From positions 1-48,069 of the IMG/VR virus record IMGVR_UViG_3300010151_000020: a DNA stretch of 48,069 nucleotides. One strand, written 5' to 3'. Positions 33,565 through 39,773 of the stretch are shown piece after piece; the first letter of the stretch is position 1; every line of letters begins with the position of its first letter. The notes beneath the pieces were generated by a model. It did not search any database. It had not been told where the DNA came from and saw nothing but the letters and a program-made list of their open reading frames with translations. This DNA comes from a virus. Position numbers and translations under genes: made by a program.

Positions 33565-36243
33565 ATGGATTATTATTACGCACTTTTAGATAGTTACAAG
33601 CTTCTTAAAAAGCGGAAGCTTAAGTTAACTATTAATGAGCAGGAAGGTGAGGGGATGGGGGACGCGGAGCTTCTTACTTTTTTATTAGCTGGAGCTAACG
33701 GGCATACCTCTGAAAACCAGAACAAAGTGACTAGTTCCATTGGATTATTTAATCCAATGGGTGAAAAGGGTAAAAATGGTGAGGTCGCAGTGCCCGATGC
33801 TAAGTCTGTAACAGGTACATTGGGACAGAACGCAGATAGGCTTGTGAAGGGTGGTGTATTAGTACCTTATGAGCAACTGAATCAGACTGGGAAAAACATT
33901 ATAGATCAACTTAGAAGTGGAGAAGGTGGTTCAGCGGAGAAATCAACTGATGATAACGAGAGGCCCGAAGACCCCGAAGACCCCGCAGTAAGACAGGTGC
34001 TAAACAAGGCAGCAGAGGCTTGGACTAACCTCACAGCTAAAGGGGCTGGGAAAGATGAAGAGGTTTTTGATCCCGCTATGTTCCCAGGGCTAAAGGTTAA
34101 GAAGGGTCGCGCTGCTAAATCTGTTGTAAATATCCTCGCTAAAGGTTCTACGATAACGGGGTTCGGGGGGGACAAACCAGAGGAGGTAGTTCAACAGATG
34201 ATGAGTACTCCTTGTGATGGAGAGTCAGAGGAGGATATAGCAAAGTGTAATGCCTCCAAGGTTGAGGCAGGGAGAGCCTTGGAGTCGTTGGGGAGAGTCT
34301 TTCAATCTTTTAAGGATCAAGGAGGAAATATTGACATAAATACTCCCGAAGGAGAACAGTTAGCTAATGAATTACGAAGACTCAATCCTCAGCTTGCTAC
34401 TACCGACTCAGGGGTAAAGTTTGGGGAGTATTATGTCTTCTACAAGCAGGAATCTTCTTCGGAGACAGATGTTTTAAGAAATACAGTAGATCAACTTAAT
34501 GCAGCCGCTGAAAAATATAATGAGGAGTGGGACGGAGCAACTGAAGGTAAGATTCCTCTAGTGGAGTCGCAGGCAAGGGTGGTGACGGGGAAAACTAATA
34601 GAGCTATGCGTGGAACGGCAGCGGAGGTAATCGTTGGTCTAAGTGTAACCATGATGAATCTAGCTAAAAACCTCGTAGGAACTAAGGGTGATAAAAAGGG
34701 TAGAGGAAAAGTGATGAGCACTGCTAAAAAGGAAGTTACGAGACTTTTAGATGCTGCTAAGAAGAAAAAGGGTGGAAAATCTACCTTAACTGAAATCCGA
34801 GACATGTTTAAGTTAGGTGTAGATGCTATGTTAGGAGATGTATTAGCTAAGAGTGATACAGATGTGGCAAATATCAACTATGTTCAAGCGTTGGGACAGT
34901 TCTTTGCTGATAAAGGTATGGATGATAAAGTTCTTAAGGAATTTTTAACTAAAGCTGGGCAGGACGTTGGACCTGGGTTAGTATTATGCGCTTTTGCTAA
35001 TCGACATTTTGATTACCAATTATTTGGGAAGGATCTCATCCCTGAGAATGTCCAACAAGAAGGTCAGACTGATTCGACAGCCCTAGGGGCTAAGGTAGAT
35101 GTAGGGGTTAACTATGATGCAAAGGATTGTGAGAAGGTAAAGGCTCATTATGATAGCTTGTTGAGTGATGAACAGCGGAATCACTATGCTTTGGGCGACT
35201 GCTCTGAAAATGATGATCAGGAAAATTTAGGGGTGGGGATGGATGATCTAACTCAAAAGATGGATAGAGACCCAGAAGATAAATCCCAGGGTCAGAAGTG
35301 TTATGTGGGAGTTGAGATTAAAACCTTAGATAATCTAAGATCTACGAAGGGTTACGGTCAATCCTCTAATAATAGGATGAGTAAGCTTTTTGATAAAGGA
35401 AACAAACCTTGCTCCAATGACCTGAATACAAGCGACGAAAAAGGTAGCTCTGTTGATTTTATTAAGCTTCATGAGCGTAGGATGCGAAATTGTGGAGTAA
35501 GTGATGAGGCAGCGTGTAAGTTCTCTCAAACTATGGATAAAGCTGTGGAAAAGATACGCACAGGGTTAAATATGAAGGAAGATAAGTGGGGTGATGGGAA
35601 GGCTATCACTCTGAAGGATAGAAAATCCTTATTATCTCAGTGGGCTACGAATAAAGGGGGCGTTTCCAAGCTAAAGGGAGATGCTAAGTTGAGGTATGAA
35701 GGTGCTTTACGACACATTCAAAATAAAAAACAGCCAAAGGGTTTGCCTGAGAAATATAGAGGTGATGCGTATCAGGCTACTGCCATAGGGAATGAGTTGT
35801 GGCAAATTGAATTAGGTGATAACATAGAGAAGAATTCAAAAAAAGGTAAGATTACGGGGGATGCTCAAGACTATCTCTTAAGCAGGCTTCATCTTGGGGC
35901 TGGTTCAACCGAGGAGACGGGCAAGGTAGGACGAATGCTGGATGATGATGTTCAAACCTTTGGGTTAAATAACGCTGAAATTATGGGTTGTATAGGTGGG
36001 GTCAAGAGCGGTGAGTATGACTTGGTGCGTAAAGGAAACACCTACAAAGTTTTGTATACTAAAGGTGCTAACAAAGGAAAATCTCGTATGGAAATCTCAG
36101 CAGAGCGAGGTAACTTTGAAATTTCAGGTGGTAAGGGTACTGGCAATAAGATAGAAGAAGGTACTCTTCAACATTCAGATGACCTGCTCTTAGAGTTCCT
36201 CAAAGGACAGCAGATGCTTCTCAATCAGTTAATGAAACCATAA
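33565..36243 (+). CDS. Unknown 892-aa Lys/Glu-rich protein
   Basis: The protein is not recognised. It has a short N-terminal segment (MDYYYALLDSYKLLKKRKLK) ending in LTINE before Gln, a possible gp21-type cut at residue 25. A disordered, charged region spans about 100-190. A mostly helical middle follows, with basic runs (KKEVTRLLDAAKKKKGGKS). The end is amphipathic (LLLEFLKGQQMLLNQLMKP). A short leader peptide with an (I/L)-x-E end recalls T4 internal head proteins that are targeted to the capsid and trimmed, but this is inference. It lies where T4 has portal gp20, which it does not resemble. Transcription likely begins at the box just before the ATG. Its last 15 nt overlap the minus-strand nuclease gene. 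Confidence 0.6.
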   Translation: MDYYYALLDSYKLLKKRKLKLTINEQEGEGMGDAELLTFLLAGANGHTSENQNKVTSSIGLFNPMGEKGKNGEVAVPDAKSVTGTLGQNADRLVKGGVLVPYEQLNQTGKNIIDQLRSGEGGSAEKSTDDNERPEDPEDPAVRQVLNKAAEAWTNLTAKGAGKDEEVFDPAMFPGLKVKKGRAAKSVVNILAKGSTITGFGGDKPEEVVQQMMSTPCDGESEEDIAKCNASKVEAGRALESLGRVFQSFKDQGGNIDINTPEGEQLANELRRLNPQLATTDSGVKFGEYYVFYKQESSSETDVLRNTVDQLNAAAEKYNEEWDGATEGKIPLVESQARVVTGKTNRAMRGTAAEVIVGLSVTMMNLAKNLVGTKGDKKGRGKVMSTAKKEVTRLLDAAKKKKGGKSTLTEIRDMFKLGVDAMLGDVLAKSDTDVANINYVQALGQFFADKGMDDKVLKEFLTKAGQDVGPGLVLCAFANRHFDYQLFGKDLIPENVQQEGQTDSTALGAKVDVGVNYDAKDCEKVKAHYDSLLSDEQRNHYALGDCSENDDQENLGVGMDDLTQKMDRDPEDKSQGQKCYVGVEIKTLDNLRSTKGYGQSSNNRMSKLFDKGNKPCSNDLNTSDEKGSSVDFIKLHERRMRNCGVSDEAACKFSQTMDKAVEKIRTGLNMKEDKWGDGKAITLKDRKSLLSQWATNKGGVSKLKGDAKLRYEGALRHIQNKKQPKGLPEKYRGDAYQATAIGNELWQIELGDNIEKNSKKGKITGDAQDYLLSRLHLGAGSTEETGKVGRMLDDDVQTFGLNNAEIMGCIGGVKSGEYDLVRKGNTYKVLYTKGANKGKSRMEISAERGNFEISGGKGTGNKIEEGTLQHSDDLLLEFLKGQQMLLNQLMKP

Positions 36244-36762
36244 ACTATCGTGATCTTCTAAGAGTTCATCAAATTTATATATCCTGTATGAACTTTTAGA
36301 CATAGGAGGTTCTTCTTTATATATTTCTATGTATGTCTGGAACTTATTTGTTTGTACATAGTTAGGTACTATTGCTAAAGTAGGTTGTCTATCCTGTTTA
36401 AATATTATCATTGGAATCTTATCACACTTGCTTGAATCTTTTTCACATTGGTTTATAAATCCCCAGAAGTCTGAGCTATAATTATATAAACTATATAAGT
36501 TTTGATTATTGTATCCTTTTTTACATTCGATACAGTATTTAAAATTTGTTGGTGTGATTAAATCCCCATAAATTTTTAGGTGCTCTGGGAGAGTGTGGGT
36601 GGTGGCGAATGCTCCTGATCCAGGACTTCTTGAAAATTCTGTGGTATTGAATCTATCATTAAGTGTGCTGGCGATCTTGCGTTCAAAAGTGCTGCCCTTA
36701 GCCCTGCTGTTCTTGCGTTTGGGCTTTCCTTTAAGCGGAGATAAATCGTAATTATCTTTCAT
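36229..36762 (-). CDS. PD-(D/E)xK nuclease, resolvase-like
   Basis: The 177-aa product has the nuclease signature GSTFERKIASTLNDRF, then FSRSPGSGAF, then GDLITP followed by YCIECKKGY. The Asp of GDL and the Glu and Lys of ECK form the PD-(D/E)xK metal site, and the ER helix supplies the leading Glu. This order is found in RecU/Hjc-type Holliday junction resolvases and related phage endonucleases. T4 uses gp49, an unrelated fold, so this would be a functional substitute. It is the first of three lone minus-strand genes. GAGG lies 9 nt before its ATG, and its 3' end overlaps the end of the 892-aa gene by 15 nt. Confidence 0.75.
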   Translation of the reverse strand: MKDNYDLSPLKGKPKRKNSRAKGSTFERKIASTLNDRFNTTEFSRSPGSGAFATTHTLPEHLKIYGDLITPTNFKYCIECKKGYNNQNLYSLYNYSSDFWGFINQCEKDSSKCDKIPMIIFKQDRQPTLAIVPNYVQTNKFQTYIEIYKEEPPMSKSSYRIYKFDELLEDHDSLWFH

Positions 36763-36771
36763 GTTTGTTAA

Positions 36772-36792
36772 CCTCGTACTATAATAGTTAGA
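36772..36792. promoter_or_regulatory. Divergent AT box between nuclease and 117-aa genes
   Basis: The 30-nt gap holds CTATAATAG (36779-36787). On the plus strand TATAAT ends 7 nt before ATG 36793 with no Shine-Dalgarno (leaderless prediction). On the minus strand the same bases read CTATTATAG, followed by GAGG (36775-36772) before ATG 36762. One near-palindromic box could serve both genes. Confidence 0.55.
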
Positions 36793-37146
36793 ATGACCGA
36801 AGAAAAGAAGGCTAAGTTCACTTTCAAGTTAGATAAGTGGCAAATAAAAGTTACCTATAGGAGTAAAGGACGAATGAAATTCCAAATTAAACTAAACAAA
36901 GAAGAGGCAGAAGCCTTTTCAAATTTCTCTAACAGCGTTAAGCCTCATGAAATTAGCATGGAAGACTTCACGCGATCTATCTTTTTCGCAGGTATCCGTT
37001 CCCTAGAGGAGCAGCTTACCAATAACCTCATTACTCACATGGAAGAGAATCGAGAAGATTATGAAGCGTCAGGGTTCACCTTTGATGATGCTGGAAAGCT
37101 CACAGGGGTTGAGGATAGTAGCGGCTCAGTTGAAGTACTTGAGTAA
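36793..37146 (+). CDS. Unknown 117-aa small protein
   Basis: The product begins with Lys-rich beta strands (KFTFKLDKWQIKVTYRSKGR, KFQIKLNKEEAEAF), has a central helix (FTRSIFFAGIRSLEEQLTNN), and ends in an acidic tail (DDAGKLTGVEDSSGSVEVLE). The acidic tail after a compact beta/alpha body recalls ssDNA-binding or protein-interaction tails, but no family is recognised. It has no Shine-Dalgarno; the TATAAT box just upstream suggests a leaderless start. The stop overlaps the thioredoxin-like ATG (TAATG). Confidence 0.6.
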   Translation: MTEEKKAKFTFKLDKWQIKVTYRSKGRMKFQIKLNKEEAEAFSNFSNSVKPHEISMEDFTRSIFFAGIRSLEEQLTNNLITHMEENREDYEASGFTFDDAGKLTGVEDSSGSVEVLE

Positions 37147-37457
37147 TGTATAATCCTGTCTTTCTCCAAAGTGAGAATGAGCTAAATAAGATTCTTAAAG
37201 CTCAGAAGCGCACGGGACAGCACGTTTCTATCCTTTTCGTCTCTTTGTGGGATCAGTGGTGTAATGACTTGGTTGACACAATCAAGGCGACCGCACTAGA
37301 CGAAGACAAGAAGCTTTATATAGTTAACAGCTTTACGATGCCTCATGCGTTTGTTATCTTTAACACTACTAAGCTACCGCATCTGCTTAAGCTTGGGAGA
37401 GACAAGGTGAGATCGGAAGATTATTTACCTTTGGTTTATAAAGGCTTAGGTTTATAG
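37146..37457 (+). CDS. Thioredoxin-fold-like protein with a single active-site-type Cys
   Basis: The 103-aa product follows the thioredoxin layout: an N-terminal helix, the strand HVSILFVSLW, W-x-x-W-C-N-D at residues 35-41, the strand KLYIVNSF, and a TMP at residues 64-66 in the place of the cis-proline loop, followed by AFVIFN. Only one cysteine (C39) exists, so a dithiol C-x-x-C reaction is not possible; a monothiol, structural or binding role is more likely. It sits just upstream of PolA-type polymerase genes. The final 22 nt overlap the minus-strand sigma gene. Fold call moderate; function unknown. Confidence 0.55.
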   Translation: MYNPVFLQSENELNKILKAQKRTGQHVSILFVSLWDQWCNDLVDTIKATALDEDKKLYIVNSFTMPHAFVIFNTTKLPHLLKLGRDKVRSEDYLPLVYKGLGL

Positions 37458-37789
37458 TTTCCTTTCAATTCGGAGTACTCTTCTATTTTTTTTTCGTACT
37501 TCTTATTTTTAGTATAGAGAAGCTTTAAGTTGTTTACAATTACTGTTGTGAAATAATTAAATGCGCTTCCTCTATTAGGGTTGAAGTTTTTTAGAGTTTT
37601 GAGAATAAGTAAAAAACATTCCTGCTTCGCATCATCTTTTTCGATATTGAATTTGAAGCTCTCAATAATGTTTGTTATTAATAAATCAAAAAGCTCCATC
37701 AATTCCTCTTCATATTTTTCATTTTCTTGAAGGTATAAGGGAATCAATTCTTCAAACCTTTTGTTATTTATATAATAATTTTTACTCAT
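37436..37789 (-). CDS. gp55: Late sigma factor, gp55-like
   Basis: The 117-aa product holds a sigma-70 region-2-like core at about residues 50-92: EKDDAKQECFLLILKTL, then NFNPNRGSAFNYFTTVIVNN. The 'D-D-x-x-Q-E', 'F-x-P-x-R-G-x-x-F-x-Y-F' and N positions match region 2 of sigma factors, and the lack of regions 3 and 4 matches T4 gp55, which directs RNA polymerase to TATAAATA late promoters without a -35 element. It is shorter than T4 gp55 (185 aa). A TATAAT box on its strand (37800-37795) ends 5 nt before ATG 37789, so it may be leaderless. It is the second lone minus-strand gene. Confidence 0.78.
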   Translation of the reverse strand: MSKNYYINNKRFEELIPLYLQENEKYEEELMELFDLLITNIIESFKFNIEKDDAKQECFLLILKTLKNFNPNRGSAFNYFTTVIVNNLKLLYTKNKKYEKKIEEYSELKGNYKPKPL

Positions 37790-37805
37790 AGTATATTATA
37801 GAGAG
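37790..37805. promoter_or_regulatory. Divergent AT box between gp55-like and polymerase genes
   Basis: Only 16 nt separate the two ATGs. On the minus strand TATAATATACT leads straight into ATG (5 nt after TATAAT). On the plus strand TATATTATA (37792-37800) is followed by GAGAG and ATG 37806 (8 nt after TATATT). Neither side leaves room for a normal leader with a spaced Shine-Dalgarno, so both mRNAs are probably leaderless or nearly so. Confidence 0.6.
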
Positions 37806-38828
37806 ATGAGAGAGTTAGATAATTTATATTCAGGGCTTAACCCCTTATGTTCTAATGAGTTATGTGAGGGGTGTTCTATTCTTGCACAAAGTAAGCCCGA
37901 ATACTCCTACATGGATTACGAGTCTCTTCGGCAAGGAGATGTTCTCTTTGTCGCTGACTCCTTTAGGCATAGGTATGGGAAAATGTCTCCCTTCTCTAAG
38001 AAAGAGCGTGAGCTTCTTGAGGAGTTCTACCCAGGCAAGTCCCAATACACAGCGTCCGTTAAGTGTCCTTCAGTGAAAGAGGGAGATATGATTCCTGCTA
38101 ATATGAATCTATGTAGAAAGCACTTGACTGCGACTATTGAGAAGGTGAAGCCGCGCCTTGTTTATGCTTGTGGTAATTTGTCTATGAAAATGTTAGTAAA
38201 GAAGAGCGGTATCATGGACAAGAGAGGAAATTCTTATGAATATGTTACTGATTCTGGGCACACTTGTATTGTTGTCCCTATTTATCACCCTTATGCTGTC
38301 CTTAAAGAGCCTCGTCACAGGTACTTGTTCGAAACGGACATCCGAAATGCGTATGAAAAGTATGTCCTTGGGAAAACAAACCAAGGAAACTTCGAGTACA
38401 AAGTCCTCACAGAGATCAAAGATGTGGAAGTATTGGGGGAGATGTTAAAGGATTCGGAGGAGACAGTCGCAGTAGATATTGAAACGACTGGGCTTAATTT
38501 CTTAACTGATAAGATTCAAACGATTGCTATCTCCTCCCAAGAAACTAATTGGGCTATCCCCTTAGATCATAAGGACAGCCCGTTTAGAAAGGGGATGCCA
38601 CACTATGGTAAGGTATGGAGTATCCTTCGTAAGATCCTAGAGAACCCCAGGAATAAAAAGGTCTTTCATAACGCCAAGTTTGATATGAAGTTTCTTTTAG
38701 AGCATGGTATTGCTGTTAAGAATGTATGGGACACTAAAATAATGCACCATTTTCTTAATGAGACTGCTCCCAAAGGTTTGATGGATTTGGTTAAGCTTTA
38801 CTTTTCTGATGAGTTGGAGAATCTTTAA
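37806..38828 (+). CDS. polA: DNA polymerase I piece 1: UDG-like domain plus partial 3'-5' exonuclease
   Basis: The 340-aa product has a family-4 uracil-glycosylase-like domain (residues about 10-190). Four cysteines (C20, C23, C87, C103) are spaced as in its iron-sulphur cluster (C-x2-C-x63-C-x15-C), followed by VYACGNLSMKML and YHPYAVL. The usual GEAPG-type catalytic loop is replaced by VADSFRH, so glycosylase activity is doubtful. A DnaQ-like proofreading domain follows, with ExoI VAVDIETTGL (D224, E226) and ExoII FHNAKFDMKF (D293). It stops at L340, before ExoIII, which is in the gene at 39294. UDG fused to PolA is known in phages such as SPO1. The last 38 nt overlap the antisense lipoprotein gene. 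Confidence 0.82.
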   Translation: MRELDNLYSGLNPLCSNELCEGCSILAQSKPEYSYMDYESLRQGDVLFVADSFRHRYGKMSPFSKKERELLEEFYPGKSQYTASVKCPSVKEGDMIPANMNLCRKHLTATIEKVKPRLVYACGNLSMKMLVKKSGIMDKRGNSYEYVTDSGHTCIVVPIYHPYAVLKEPRHRYLFETDIRNAYEKYVLGKTNQGNFEYKVLTEIKDVEVLGEMLKDSEETVAVDIETTGLNFLTDKIQTIAISSQETNWAIPLDHKDSPFRKGMPHYGKVWSILRKILENPRNKKVFHNAKFDMKFLLEHGIAVKNVWDTKIMHHFLNETAPKGLMDLVKLYFSDELENL

Positions 38829-39270
38829 GTATTTCTTCTAAAGCAGAGAGCCTAACATCTTGCTCCCCGTCCCGTGCATCAATCTCTTCTTGGGATACCG
38901 TGTTATGGATGGCTCCAAACTTCTTAAACCAAGTCCTACCCTTCTTAGTGAAGAGGGGGAGGAATACAAAGAGGACTAAGTACCAGTACCCTAGGGTCTT
39001 AATCAAACCCCCTGTCTCATGTAGGGTAGATGCGGTAGTTCCTTGAACAGGTCCTGCCCCAGCTACCTGCCCTACAATTGCTGCGGGGCTCGTTGTGGGA
39101 AAGATCATCTCTGATACCATCACGCCCCCTGCTGCCCCTGCTGCTACAGCCGCAGGTTCTGGAACAAAAGCCGCAACCGCTCCCCCTCCTAAAGCCCCTC
39201 CTACTGCGTGTTTAATAGTAGAGCAGCTTGCTAGGCACACTAAGACCAATATAAAAGCTAAATTTCTCAT
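38791..39270 (-). CDS. Lipoprotein with one membrane helix, inserted in the polymerase
   Basis: ATG 39270 (AGGAG 6 nt upstream) is preferred to ATG 39285. The 159-aa product opens with a lipoprotein signal MRNLAFILVLVCLASC: charged start, hydrophobic core and lipobox LASC, with acylation at C16. An Ala/Gly/Pro-rich stretch (17-85) precedes a membrane helix (about 92-108, LGYWYLVLFVFLPLF), then KKGR and a hydrophilic tail. A lipid anchor plus a membrane helix recalls unimolecular spanins or envelope-modifying phage proteins, but no family match is claimed. The last ten or so codons are antisense to polymerase codons, so the C-terminal residues (SPTHQKSKA) were probably gained on insertion. It is the third lone minus-strand gene. 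Confidence 0.7.
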   Translation of the reverse strand: MRNLAFILVLVCLASCSTIKHAVGGALGGGAVAAFVPEPAAVAAGAAGGVMVSEMIFPTTSPAAIVGQVAGAGPVQGTTASTLHETGGLIKTLGYWYLVLFVFLPLFTKKGRTWFKKFGAIHNTVSQEEIDARDGEQDVRLSALEEILKDSPTHQKSKA

Positions 39271-39279
39271 GTTTTCTCC

Positions 39280-39293
39280 TATCATATATAGCC
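39280..39293. promoter_or_regulatory. AT box between lipoprotein and second polymerase piece
   Basis: TATCATATATAG (39280-39291) precedes ATG 39294 by 2 nt with no Shine-Dalgarno; TATCAT ends 8 nt before the ATG. On the minus strand the same bases read CTATATATGATA, followed by AGGAG and ATG 39270. This is the third divergent gap of this kind within 2.6 kb. Confidence 0.45.
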
Positions 39294-39773
39294 ATGCTGA
39301 CTGTAAACAACCCTAAAACTTTTGATTGGGCAAACATGAGTTTGTCTGATTGCCTAGAAGGTAATGCTGCTGATTCTTATTTCACTCTTAAGATTTTTGA
39401 TCTGATTTTTGATAAGTTAAAGGAGATGAGGATGGGTCCAATCCTAACGGAATTAATTATGCCTGCCCTTCCTATGTTTGTGGAAATGGAGCATCGAGGA
39501 ATGGAAGTCTCTGAAGATCAGCTTCAGGTAGTAGGCAAGCAACTAAGACATATGAATATTCATGAAGAAGATTTGCTATACTCCTTTGACGAAGTTCAAT
39601 CAGAAGATAATCTATCCTCAAATAATGATTTGATTGAGATTTTATATACACGGGAAACCGCTTTTGAGTTATACCCTCCCGACCGAACAGCGAAAGGCAC
39701 ACCTTCTGTGTCTGCACCTACCTTAAAGTTACTACTGTCTCAAATTGAAGAGGAGTTGAAGAAGCGTGTCTAA
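39294..39773 (+). CDS. polA: DNA polymerase I piece 2: ExoIII end of exonuclease and part of thumb
   Basis: The 159-aa product continues the polymerase. Residues 17-34 (LSDCLEGNAADSYFTLKI) match the ExoIII region, with D27 as the metal-binding Asp; the usual Tyr four residues before it appears as Gly. Next come the helix IMPALPMFVEMEHRGMEVSE, which begins the thumb, and TPSVSAPTLKLLL, the PolA 'P-S-x-S-x-x-x-L' element. Removing the 474 nt between codon 340 of piece 1 and codon ACT at 39300 restores an uninterrupted polymerase frame. The first two codons (ATG CTG) belong to the inserted DNA. The stop overlaps the GTG start of piece 3. Confidence 0.8.
   Translation: MLTVNNPKTFDWANMSLSDCLEGNAADSYFTLKIFDLIFDKLKEMRMGPILTELIMPALPMFVEMEHRGMEVSEDQLQVVGKQLRHMNIHEEDLLYSFDEVQSEDNLSSNNDLIEILYTRETAFELYPPDRTAKGTPSVSAPTLKLLLSQIEEELKKRV

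Noticed and set aside
34491-34877. Minus-strand 128-aa ORF
   Set aside because: It lies wholly inside the 892-aa gene with no start signal, and its Ser/Leu-rich product is typical of antisense reading.
33565-36243. Portal protein gp20
   Set aside because: The gene is in the T4 gp20 position, but length, composition and motifs do not resemble a portal.
38826-39299. Group I intron in the polymerase
   Set aside because: Splice-edge bases fit, but no recognisable catalytic core was seen and nearly all of the segment codes for a lipoprotein on the other strand. Kept only as a check, not as a feature.
39095-39316. Plus-strand 73-aa ORF rich in Pro/Ala
   Set aside because: It is the antisense of the Gly/Ala-rich part of the lipoprotein gene, which has a signal peptide and Shine-Dalgarno.
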